DNA from: Cladosporium sp. IMV 00045
Lineage: Eukaryota > Ascomycota > Dothideomycetes > Cladosporiales > Cladosporiaceae
Length of the DNA stretch: 64,000 bases
NCBI GenBank assembly: GCA_001931905.2
Contig: MSJI02000769.1
Location: 1 to 64,000 of the forward strand
Reading direction: 5' to 3'
Shown here: positions 44,338 through 54,270 of the stretch, one piece after another
Layout of the letters: each line of letters begins with the position of its first letter
How positions within the stretch are numbered: the first letter of the stretch is position 1
Made by a program: the position numbers and the translations under genes
The notes under the pieces: generated by a model
Databases searched by the model: none
Seen by the model: only the letters and a program-made list of their open reading frames with translations
What the model was told of the DNA's origin: nothing

Positions 44338-47300
44338 ATGGACGCCCAGACGAGCCCGAGACCAAAATCACCCTCTGCGGAGGAGACGCCTGGCTCAGCT
44401 TCGCTTGACCCGACCCTGACACCCAGGGTAGTTCTGAATGAAAAAGACACAGTTACGAGCGATATTCCATGTGAGGGTTCTGCAGCCAACGAACGTGGCG
44501 ATGGTTCGAAGGAAGAGGTACGCTCATCTGATTTACGGACATTACTCGTTACGTAGGCTGATGCTTGAGACTAGAGCCCCAAAGACGATGTCGACGAGAA
44601 AACTCTTGAGCGTCCTGTTGGAGGTTCCCAGTTCTCTTGGCTCACCAGAGCCAAGATCAACCAGGAGATTCGCAAAAGGACCGGTACCGAATGGTCATCA
44701 CTCGCGATGAATGCATTCTTGGACAACGCACAAGCCATTGATCTCATTCTCAAGAGCTTTGCGTACGAGGAACCACCACCAGACGATTCAAACAAGACGG
44801 GCCCGCGCGAAATTGCAAGGCCAGAGATCAAGCGCATGTCCTGGGAAGAGTGGAGAACTACCGGCAAAGCGAAAGGCACAGGGACTCGGAAAGATCATTG
44901 TGCGATCGATGTTCTTTATGAGGAGCCTCAACCTATGTGGAGAACAGATTGGTCGTACTCTCCAAGACGCTCGAAACTCCCCAATGCGATCGCAACAGAT
45001 AGTCGTCAAAGCACGATCAACAAAGAGCAGAATCCTTTGCCAGCTCGCATCAGGATCAACTCCGCGCCCGCCAAGCGAATTCTGGATTCCATCTGCGACG
45101 ACGAGTTGGCCTACGAACCACCAGCAGATCCACTCATCATTTTTCGCCCGTTCAAGGTGCTCATCATCCACAAAGAACAAATCATCTCCAGACTAGCTGA
45201 GTTAGAAAGACTTTATCATGAAAGGCTCAACAACAAGGAGACATCGAAGGTCTCAGAAGATCAAACGCCCAAACCCGGTGACAAAACCAATGGATTACCT
45301 TGCAGAACCGAAACAGAACAGGAACGTCAGGACGACTCACCGGTGAAAGCCAAGAATGTCGACCAGACCGATACTACCACTGAAAACGCCGAATCTTTGG
45401 CACAACGAGAGTTCCCTCACGACATGATTTTTTTCACAGGCACTGACTGGTCAATATTGACTTTGTCTGAAGTCAAGGAGGCCTTAGACGATTTCAAATG
45501 CCTCGTTCGCTTCATCGATGAGACCCTACAGCCTGTCCATAGCTACCTTCAAGACCAGCCGACCACCGTCAATTTTGCCAATATGTGGCATCTTTTCCCG
45601 ACTGGATGTCTCGTCTATTGCAAAGAGAGGTCAACACCCCAGAAGGTTTGGAAAGTCCTCCAGGCAACTGGAGGCCGGAGGTACATGTCGAGCCCAAGTG
45701 AAGAAATCCAAGACTGGGACACCAAGTACAGTCCTTTCGTGGTGGATTGCTATCATTTGGACTTTGACGGTACAAAATTTGTGCGAGTCTATCGCCGGTT
45801 CAAGATTGAGGTGTTTGAACAGTCTATCCCTATAGAGGCCTTGCAGATCGTGCCTCTCAAGGTCGCTGAAACATTGCTTCCTGGTATCAATCGAGAGGCG
45901 GTCCGCGAGCGAGGCAAGCAATTTTTGACTTACACAAAACCACAACATCGGTATTACCAAGGCACAACTGTGACTCAGACGCCGAGTGGAGAGCCCTTGT
46001 TCCGACAGAACAAAGACGATGTTGGTTCCCATCGGCTTTTCACAGAACGAGTCGAGAGTCAGGTGGTTGTTGACTTTGAGCGTGGATTGCAGGCAAACCC
46101 TGAATGGATTCCGATGAAAACCGAAGCAGAGCCATGGAGAATCGACACCGCTGAGTTAGAGGACTCATGGGAGTCGCCAGAAAAAGACAATGCCTGGGAT
46201 TCGAAGATGACTGAATTGCTTCTCAAGGAGGAAGAAGACAAGCGGAAAAAGTGGAATAAAGGCGAGGTAATGCCAGATGAGGATGATCTCTTGCTATTCC
46301 CCGACAGGGTCTTCGGTTATGTCTTGCGCACACGCAGCTGGGGTAAGTTTGCGGCAATCACGAGAGAGATTACACACTGACACCAGTTTAAGCATGCCTA
46401 CGGCTCAGCGTCGATGAGACCGGCGAGGATTGCCTCAAGCACATCGAGCAGCAACTGGATCCTTGGAAAGATCTCGAAATCCCCGACGGCCACAAGGACG
46501 TCGTTCAGGCGCTCATCGAAACTCAGTTTTCTAAGGATAAAAATAAGGATGCACATTTTGATCTCGTCCGTGACAAAGGCAAGGGTGTCATCATTCTCCT
46601 TCACGGCGTGCCAGGCGTGGGTAAGACTGCGACAGCAGAATGCGTAGCTGCGTCGTATAGCAAGCCGCTTCTGCCCATCACATGTGGTGACTTGGGACTC
46701 AAACCAAAGGAGGTAGAAGCAACATTGCAGACAGCATTCCAGCTCGCGCAAGCTTGGGACTGTATTATGCTTCTAGACGAGGCAGACATCTTCCTTGCTC
46801 AGCGTACGAATCAGGACATTGAAAGAAATGCTTTGGTTAGTGTTTTTCTACGGATATTGGAGTACTATGAAGGCATCTTGTGAGTTTTCTCCGAGCACCG
46901 GCGATGGATGTGCGATACTAAACACATATCAGATTTTTGACCACCAACAGGGTTGGTGCGTTCGACGAAGCTTTCAAATCTAGGATACACATGGCTCTGT
47001 ACTATCCACCACTGAACTGGCTGACTACAAAAAAAATCTGGCGGAACTTGATTAGACGCGCCCGTGAGTCCGCGACGAAGATCGAATGCAATCCTGACGC
47101 TTTGATCGATTTCGCATGGCAGCTTTTCGAAGATCAAGACAAGCATAACAAATCCATCGGACCTCCTTGGAACGGTCGCCAGATCCGCAATGCGTTTCAG
47201 AGTGCAATTGCTTTGGCACGCAACGAAATCAAAGGATCCAGTGCGAGTGTCATGGTTGAGCCGCGTCATTTCAAGACAGTGGCCGACGTCTCTAATCAGT

Positions 47301-47884
47301 TCAACCATTACATCTGGAGAGTCAAGAGCAAGCGTACCGATGCAGATGTTGCCAAGGAGTATCAGTTCAGAGATGATAACTTTGACCACTACTCTACGGA
47401 CTCTCAAGGCCCTTCCCACAGCCAGACGTACCAACAACAGCCTCCACCTCAACCCCAGATGCCCATGCGACACGCAACACCAAGCGGCAACCCATTTCAA
47501 GGGTTTTCCATTCCGTCACACCAACAGCATGCTTATACAGTTGCGGCTGGGTCGCGATACAACGCCAATCAGTTCGGCAATGCTCAAGCGCCAATGCCGT
47601 TCAACCTTCAGCAACCCTACAACCCGCAGCAGCCTCAATATGCTCAGCACCTGCAGCCTCCACCAGGTCAACAACAGTTTCAAGCTCCTCAAACTCCTCC
47701 CAGTCAGCATTATCCACAGTCTCAGGTCATGCCTGCTCAACAGTACCAGATGGCACCGCAGCAGCCAGGTGTTCAGCCTCAATACCGACCAGGAGTCCAG
47801 GGCGGCTACGCTACTGCGGGAGCTGCTGATCCGAGTGTTCAGGGTCGTGAAATTTCTCCGCATCAGCCGCAAGCTCAGGCGTAA
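44338..47884 (+). CDS. DUF7025-type AAA ATPase
   Basis: Four exons: 44338-44517, 44575-46342, 46393-46879 and 46933-47884, giving 1128 residues with consistent phases. The third exon's acceptor (TTTAAG) is weak but is the only one that keeps the frame. The N-terminal region is acidic and disordered. The middle carries the DUF7025 module (VNFANMWHLFPTGCLVYCKE, FVVDCYHLDFDGTKFVRVYRRF). The AAA core is in exons 3-4: Walker A GVPGVGKTATAE (about residue 722), Walker B CIMLLDEADIF, sensor 1 LFLTTNRVGAFDEAF across the last junction, and a downstream arginine (SRIH). A lid follows (WNGRQIRNAFQSAIALA). The final 190 residues are Gln/Pro-rich (QQPQYAQHLQPP), likely disordered. This family is expanded in ascomycetes, has no defined substrate, and resembles Bcs1/remodelling ATPases. 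Confidence 0.92.
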
Positions 47885-48151
47885 TGACATCGGTCGTTCT
47901 CGGCATGTAATGTTCTGAGTTGGTCTCCAGCCTTTGTCTTCGATACACTTCGATCGAGTTGGTGATGCGTGGACTTTGTGAAGAGTAGAGTAGAGATCGC
48001 AAGTATTTACGAATGGCAAGGCAGGAGTTTCTTCACTCGGCTTCGCATTGATTGCAGAGGTCTCTGTAGGCATTGATAATACAAAAGTGGCCGGGATTCA
48101 TATTCCATTAGATGAAATGACAATGCACTCTCTTCTGCTATGTGGACGCAA

Positions 48152-49059
48152 CTAAGCTGTAGGTCTTACCACAACTGCTCCGTCTGCCATGCTCTGCAAG
48201 CCACCATTCGGGATAACGAAGTTGCCCGATCTGCGGAACTCTGACGGATTGACAGAGTATTTCACACCATTGTTGTCATGAACACTGCCGCTGTGAATCC
48301 AATCGTCATCCATAGGCTCACCAGTGGTCAGATTGTCCCCCTTGCCAGATATCGTACAGTCGTCGCTAGTGTTCGAGTCAGTGACATAAATCAATGAGAT
48401 TTTGTTGGTATGTCCAGACTTACTGAAGAATGCCCATGTAATACTTGCACTCGTCCTCGAAAATCATATACTCGCGCTGACCCTCTGGCCATTCAACCTC
48501 AATCGTCACTCTGTCTGACGAATCCTCGTTATAGTCTTGCGAGTATGTTGATCCGGCCTCTGCGGTGCCATTCGAATAGCTCTCGATGCCCTCACAATAT
48601 TCCTCGATATCAATTTTGAGCGTTGAGCGTTCTATGTGGTAGAAATTTTCGTCAGAGCACTCGGGTCGGATGCTTTCCCTCCAGACCACTCACGGCGCAT
48701 TACGAGTGGCTCGATGGTGAACGTGGCATTGATGCTGTCGCCGTAGTAAACAATTGATCCGCCATGCTTCTGGTTTCTGGCGTTGGCACCTGTATCTTCG
48801 TTTGGTATATCGCAGCCATCGACGATCATACTCAGGCATGCCACACAGCTATGCTCGTCGATTGCACCATCATCTTCCCAATTGATCGCGATCGCGACAG
48901 AATCTCTAGAGTCGTTGTTGGAAGTCGCGTTGGTTTGAGTACCAGCAGATCCGTTGATGTTATGCATGTCTGTAAGAAGTGAGCATGTAGTTCTCAAGGG
49001 CCGGTTCTCAATGCGACAGGGTTCATACCTTCGCAAAATTCCTCTACGGCAGACATCAT
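48152..49059 (-). CDS. Protein with two chitinase/killer-toxin-type C-terminal domains
   Basis: Four exons: 49059-49029, 48969-48694, 48631-48424 and 48365-48152, giving 242 residues with consistent phases. Two copies of one domain of about 100 residues are present. The first runs from EEFCEDMHN through VAIAINWEDD, CLSMIVDGCDIP and KHGGSIVYYG to MRR. The second runs from EEYCEGIES through VTIEVEWPEG, CKYYMGIL.DDC and HSGSVHDNNG to FRR. This module normally sits at the C-terminus of large fungal GH18 chitinases related to the yeast killer-toxin alpha subunit. No GH18, LysM or chitin-binding part is present. No signal peptide is visible at MMSAVEEFCE, so an upstream exon may be missing or the gene may be a fragment. 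Its start lies only 92 bases from the divergent plus-strand gene. Confidence 0.65.
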
Positions 49060-49151
49060 GACATCTCGGTCGGTCCAGGTGTCGGTCGAACGATTTTGTC
49101 ATTCATTTAGTCATTCGATCATTCATATCTTTAAACACATCGCAATCCAAC
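49060..49151. promoter_or_regulatory. Very short divergent promoter
   Basis: Ninety-two bases separate the two predicted start codons. It contains repeated attcatt/cattcg elements (attcatttagtcattcgatc). Either expression of the two genes is coupled or one of the starts is wrong. Confidence 0.4.
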
Positions 49152-50136
49152 ATGCTACGCTCACATCCGTCCAGAAACGTTATTTCGTGGTTGGCACTAT
49201 TGCTTCTGCAGGTCGTACATGCGATTGATCCTAAACAATTATGTAAGCCACTTCCATGGAATAAATGTCGTTCATCAAAAAAACATCGCATATAACGCCT
49301 CGCGAGATTTCGAAACAGTACTGACGCAAGATAGAGGTCAGACTGAATGAAAATCTACTCAAGAGCTCCGGCAATGTTGTTTTCGGGACGGTACTAGAGA
49401 TCGACGAATTAAGCACTTGGGAAGATGAACACATCGTGCATCTGGCATTCCAGACTCACGAAGCACGGGTTCAAAAGTTCAGGAAACGATCCGTCCAACA
49501 AAAAAAAAAAAAAAACTCGAAGAGCGCTTGGGAAGGAAAGCACCATTCCAGCTCCCGACTGTTACAACCACCCTCGTGGTTGACGACGTTGCGTATATCT
49601 CAAGCTCGATCAAGGGACCGGCTTTTCTTTACAACATGAGACACGAGAATCCGCCCCATTGGCACGCGGAAGACCTACTCTCCGAAAAATGCGAGGGTAT
49701 CGTTAAAGACGGCCTATTGTACTGTCAGACGAAGGCAAAACCGAACCCGAGCTCGAACGTTATAGGCGTCGGCCACAACACAGGAGCCAGCTGCGGTGAA
49801 GTGTTAGCTCTTCTCAGCTTCTGCAAGTCGGGACGCCAACCCAGGGTGGTGCTTCCTATGGCCAATACCAAGATCATCGCGATTAGAGACGCAAAAGACA
49901 AGAAAGGGAAAACTTACGCGGAGATTGCGAAACCGTGCGGGCCAGATCAAGTAAGTGAGCCTGGTAGTTACGGCTAGTGTGAGATTCCAAGCTGACTTGA
50001 ACAGAAAAAATTCGGATGCAATCGTGTCCTTCGATACGAAGGCATCGACATCAAGAAAGTAATACAGCCAGGTGCGAAAAGTGAGAAGAAGGACCTCCCG
50101 GATAACCAATTCTTTGTATGGCCGGCGGTAGTATGA
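49152..50136 (+). pseudogene. Secreted-protein gene, frame-broken around a 16-A run
   Basis: ATG 49152 opens a signal peptide (NVISWLALLLLQVVHAIDP) followed by a donor GTAAGC at 49243. Downstream coding sequence reads VRLNENLLKSSGNVVFGT and runs to a Lys-rich patch at an A16 run (49500-49515). There the frame changes by one base and continues in good coding sequence (LPTVTTTLVVDDVAYISS..GHNTGASCGEVLALLSFC). An intron at 49951-50004 (GTAAGT..AACAG) leads to a last exon ending at 50136 (DNQFFVWPAVV). The first exon cannot be joined to the second in phase without creating a stop. An alternative ATG at 49266 meets TGA at 49322-49324. So at least two lesions or errors exist. The family is not recognised. 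Paired Cys positions (SCGEV..SFC, KPC, GCN) fit an extracellular protein. Confidence 0.55.
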
Positions 50137-50224
50137 AGTAGCAAAGCACACCCTCAAAGCATAACGCCGAAGGCCGTTGCAATTTTCCTGGCTTTCGTCC
50201 TCGCGAAATCAAGAATACCATTCA

Positions 50225-50983
50225 CTAGTGGGACCAAGGTCTAGGTTCCTTCAGACCGCCCCACTCCAGGTAATCCCTATCTGGGTGCCCTGACCTGCCA
50301 GCTCGTCTATCACTCCCGACCTGATGTCCAACATCATAGACAAATTCCCAATCGTCGGCCAAAGCCCTCGGCTCCAAACTGCCATCGTCTAACATGGCCC
50401 GCTTGGAGTCATCTTGAATTTGATTGGCAACAGAGAGATCAACAGGTGCGTCGAAGTAGAGCCAGAAACTCATGCTGTCCCATACATGCAAAGCCTCGTC
50501 CAACAAATCCGCCACAGCAGCGCACAGTGGCCGACGAAGCTGAGGATAGTGATAGGCAGCCCTAAGCTTGCGCATCAGATAATATATTGGTGGCGGCGGG
50601 CAAGCCAGAGGGAGGCCCTCTCCGCGTTGTTCCTCCCACGATGACAGCTCGGAAGACACCGTGGATGCGAGATCGATGTTCTCTAGTAGCTGAGGAAGAT
50701 AGAGACGAATGGGTGGATCTTCCTGGGACTGATCGAAGGAGTGAAACCCTTTGATGGGCACCGGGCAACGGGTCTCGAGGAGCGTGAGAGCAATAGCATC
50801 CTGATAGTCGGGCGCCCCAAGCTGTAGAGCTTGGTCGACTATGGGCGTAGAATGTTTTTCCCAAATGGAGCGCGTCCGGCGGTTCACGGCTGATAGTCGA
50901 ACTAGAGACGGTATGCTCATAGCACCCACAAAGCTCCAGATCTCCAAGATAATCTCATTTGGAAGCGATAGTGATCCAGACAT
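50225..50983 (-). CDS. F-box-like protein
   Basis: A single exon of 252 residues from ATG 50983. It opens with SLSLPNEIILEIWSFVGAMSIPSLVRLSAVNRRTRSIW, the pattern of an F-box (LP.EI..I.....L..L..VNR..R). The remaining 200 residues have no recognised repeat and include an acidic, Trp-containing tail. F-box proteins link substrates to Skp1-Cul1 ubiquitin ligases; a partner cannot be inferred. The frame stays open upstream to about 51313, but that extension is Arg/His-rich and has no family support. Confidence 0.65.
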   Translation of the reverse strand: MSGSLSLPNEIILEIWSFVGAMSIPSLVRLSAVNRRTRSIWEKHSTPIVDQALQLGAPDYQDAIALTLLETRCPVPIKGFHSFDQSQEDPPIRLYLPQLLENIDLASTVSSELSSWEEQRGEGLPLACPPPPIYYLMRKLRAAYHYPQLRRPLCAAVADLLDEALHVWDSMSFWLYFDAPVDLSVANQIQDDSKRAMLDDGSLEPRALADDWEFVYDVGHQVGSDRRAGRSGHPDRDYLEWGGLKEPRPWSH

Positions 50984-51483
50984 TTGTATCGCGTCGTAGC
51001 AGCAAAGAGAGCAAAGAGAAGCCGAGTTGGCGATGAACAGAGTCCGCAGGTGGCAAGACTGCCGGAAGATACCCTGAAGGACCACACAGGCGTGACTTCG
51101 GTCGCATGATGTTGTTGCATCACACTTGATTACAATTTCTTGAATGCGAAAGTGAACGAAGGACCTCGCGTCGAACAGATGGTGAAACCGCCTCAATTTC
51201 GGCGCTTTTCTGGCGCGAGTCACTTTCCCTGATCTTCTACTACGATGCTTCCGTCCCAGCCACCTCATCTTGTAACTTCTTAAATGTACACGCATCGGAA
51301 ATATGAATTTCAAGCTTAGAGGGCCGCTTGAGCACTAAGCTGACTGGCTTGACGAGTAACACCTTTTTCGCCCAATTCGCCAATGTGAAGTATCACGATC
51401 AGGGAAGCAAACAACGCTGGTCATTCATACAATCGCATTTAATACGATATGAAATGGGTCGCTACCCTTATCTTCTGAGGCAA
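50984..51483. other. Intergenic, upstream of F-box-like gene
   Basis: Open in the F-box frame for the first 330 bases, otherwise featureless. The right part is the 3' region of the NmrA-like gene. Confidence 0.35.
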
Positions 51484-52491
51484 TCAATCGCAAGTCAAGC
51501 CAGCATCTCTCAATTCAGACTCGACCCAGCTCTCCACACTCGTCGGCTCACGACCCAATAGCCAACGAAGCACATTCGGACTTCCCACAAGACCACGATG
51601 GTTGTAAAACAAGACCAATCTAGAAGCTTCGTCCCGAGTGATGTCAGGTCTCAATTCTCCAGCTGATCCAGCATTGCCTTTGCCGTCAGCAGGACGAAGC
51701 ATTTCAAGAGATGACGGCAGCTCATCAACCCCAAAGAGATAAGTGAGAGTCCTGTTCACGGCCTCCTCGAAAGTGGGCGTCTTGACAATAACCTCCTTCG
51801 ATATCTTCTTCGAGATGATCTTTGCGACTTGCTCGTCGGAAATTGGCAACGTGCTGCACAACGGGTACTGAGCGAGATAATGCGGCTGTCCCTCTCGGAG
51901 GACTTTCGCTGCAGCTTCAGCAAGATCCTTCAAGTTGATCAAGCTATTGGGAGTTTTCGGGTTCCACAACCGCTCCATGACAGGTCTGTCCTGTTTCGCA
52001 AAAAGCGCAGCAGGGTACATTGCCATGAAGTTTGTCGGCTGCAGAATCGTCCAGTTGATTGGGCTGAGCATCAATCGTTCTTCCACGTAGCTCTTCAGAT
52101 CGTGCTGCATGAGCGCACGGTGCTGGGTGCCCAACACGGAAGAGAAGACGAAGTGCTCAAACTGATTTCCTGGCCTGCGGCTTTCGGTGACTGCAGCGTC
52201 GACCATGTTTAGACCCATCTCTTTCTCTCTCGAGTGAAAAGATGGCCCAACATGGTAAACAGCTGTTGCGCCTTTGAGGAGCTCGATGCAAGCAGACAGG
52301 CTTGACAGGTCAGTTTGGCATATCTCTGCTTCTGGGTAGCTGGAAGCGAGTTTTGCCACTGATGCTTCAGAATGGGCGGCCAACCGTAGGGTGAATCGTG
52401 TTTCGGGATTGGTATTGTCGTTGTAGAGCTGTGAAATGAGATGGGATGATTGTTTGCCGCTCGGGCAGGTGATCACTAGGACTCGAAACAT
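51484..52491 (-). CDS. NmrA-like NAD(P)-binding protein
   Basis: A single exon of 335 residues starting MFRVLVITCPSGKQSSHLISQL. It is an atypical SDR fold. The first strand and nucleotide loop have CPSGKQS where most relatives have GATG..G. Later elements are typical: LTLRLAAHSEASVAKL, TDLSSLSACIELLKGATAVYHVG, FVFSSVLG followed by HDLKSYVEERLMLSPINWTILQPTNFM. The K..VE motif replaces the catalytic YxxxK, as in NmrA and HSCARG proteins, which sense NADP redox state rather than catalyse. A role as redox-sensing regulator or isoflavone-reductase-like enzyme is possible. The gene is complete. Confidence 0.85.
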   Translation of the reverse strand: MFRVLVITCPSGKQSSHLISQLYNDNTNPETRFTLRLAAHSEASVAKLASSYPEAEICQTDLSSLSACIELLKGATAVYHVGPSFHSREKEMGLNMVDAAVTESRRPGNQFEHFVFSSVLGTQHRALMQHDLKSYVEERLMLSPINWTILQPTNFMAMYPAALFAKQDRPVMERLWNPKTPNSLINLKDLAEAAAKVLREGQPHYLAQYPLCSTLPISDEQVAKIISKKISKEVIVKTPTFEEAVNRTLTYLFGVDELPSSLEMLRPADGKGNAGSAGELRPDITRDEASRLVLFYNHRGLVGSPNVLRWLLGREPTSVESWVESELRDAGLTCD

Positions 52492-53416
52492 ATTGGCTAA
52501 TTTCGGGAAAAGCTTCAGATCGAACAACTGAAGAGAAGAGCCTGTTGAGGTCTCATTTTCGGGTCATATAGTTAATTGTTCGTAGCTCAGCTCTGCTGAA
52601 GGATCAGAATGAAGGATGAGCTGAGCAACCCTTGGCAATGCGTGTCAGACGGACAACGTCAGCGAATACATGATGGGAACTCACCATTGGGAACAACAGT
52701 CCACGGCTTTAGAGAAGTCCGGCAAATCCGGTACCTTGATGTGGAAGGCCAAGATATCGATGTCAGACTGCTCAGCATATGACGACGTGAATCGATATTG
52801 CTGCAGTCACATGCATCGAGATAGCCCCATTTCTTCTCTATACAACCGCTGAGCTTCGTAGGCTACTCTCCAGAAGATCATTGAAATGCAAGCTGTCCAA
52901 AAGAAAAGTGCTAGAAACATGGGATCAATGGAAGTTATTGATAATTTGATGAGGAGCATCAGCCGACCTCATCACATCACCCAAACCCAAACTGTACCCA
53001 ATTACAACAAACTACATTATATTGCAGGCCTACTTACAATGAAGTAGCAATGTTGTCGACTCTCCGAGGTTATATATATTGATCAAATCATCACAATTCA
53101 CACATTCTTGCCAAATCAGGCAATGAAACAACCTGAACCTCCAGAATCACGAAGTCCAGCATCGGGATCCCATCCGGGGCTCCACCCGCCTGTTCCGGCG
53201 TCGTTCATCCAATCCTTACAACAATCGGCAAGACACCCGTAAGATGCACAAATACTTAAAACCGATGGAATACAATTAGAAATAAATACATATGATCGAT
53301 CAATCAATTTTCACTCTCACCCGATCTAGCGAGATCTCATAACCCCGATCGAAAAGTACGCAACCCTCCCCTAACCCTCCCCCAACTCACCAACCAACCA
53401 ACCCGCCAACTTACCC
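52492..53416. promoter_or_regulatory. Divergent intergenic region, NmrA-like / cupin
   Basis: About 920 bases, AT-richer than average. Small tandem motifs (aaccaaccaacc) lie immediately before the cupin start at 53392-53404. No gene supported. Confidence 0.4.
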
Positions 53417-53924
53417 ATGTCCCCAGTGTCCCCCGTCCCCCTAACAATAATCAAGTCCGCCAGCGCCGCGCCCCTAACAATAATCAAGTCCGCCAGCGCC
53501 GCGCCCCCGTCAACGGCAGCACGGCCGACTTCCACAGCACGCGCACCAACACAACATCGCAACCCACACACCTCACCTCAGGCCTCTACAAAATCGAGTC
53601 CGGACGCGCCCGACCAGCCGCGTATGAGTTTGAGGAGAGCAAGTTCGTGTTGAGAGGGAGTGTGGATGTTTTGGTATGTTTTTGTCGCGTATTTCAGTTT
53701 CCATTTTGAGTGGTTTGGTGTGCTGATGGGGGTTCGTGTAGGACGAAGCGACGGGCATAAAACACCACCTCGTGCCGGGGGATTTTGCGTTTTTTCATGT
53801 TGGGTCGAAAGTGCAGTTTTCGACTGAGTCGGGGGGGTTGGCGTTCTATGTTGTTACCAGGCCGGTGAGGACGCCGCATCCTAGTTTGATGGCCGAGGGG
53901 GAGGGGGGAAAGGCTCGTCTTTGA
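53417..53924 (+). CDS. EutQ-like cupin, frame break and 33-bp duplication near N-terminus
   Basis: Exons are 53417-53675 and 53742-53924, with a 66-base intron. The cupin barrel is clear: LTSGLYKIESGRARPAAYEF, FEESKFVLRGSVDVL, then after the intron HHLVPGDFAFFHVGSKVQFS and GLAFYVV. This follows fungal ethanolamine-utilisation EutQ-like proteins of unknown substrate. The N-terminus at 53417 reads PLTIIKSASAAP twice, owing to a 33-bp tandem duplication. At the following CCCCC run (about 53504-53508) the frame must shift by one base to enter VNGSTADFHST. One missing C explains it. Read literally, the first frame stops at 53653 with an unrelated tail. Confidence 0.7.
53438..53503. repeat. 33-bp perfect tandem duplication
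   Basis: Copies at 53438-53470 and 53471-53503 beginning cccctaacaataatcaag. The length is a multiple of three, so it adds 11 codons to the cupin without changing frame. Confidence 0.95.
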
Positions 53925-54270
53925 TGAGACGTGAGGATGGGGATTTGTTGTTGGAAGATGAGATGTGGGGAGGGATGTTGTTGTTGATTAAGATGGATGT
54001 GGATAGAGTTCGGCGAAAGGGTGATCGGAATATCGATTGACGAGATCCTTGACGCACCTCACCGGTTGTCAGAACTGTGTCTGTCACATATTCAATGAGG
54101 ATTTTCCAGCGTCGAAGCTCGGATCTTTCAAACGATCGGTATTTCAATGGAGCGATTCGCCTTTGCCTATTATAATATTTGAGCCAAAGCTAGAAAGCAT
54201 TAGATGCATTAAATCATGTCGGCCACGCCAACGCTTCATGACTACGTAACAGACCCCTTCCACGACTCTT
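53925..54270. other. Convergent 3' region
   Basis: Between the cupin (+) and peroxygenase (-) 3' ends. Nothing recognised. Confidence 0.4.
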
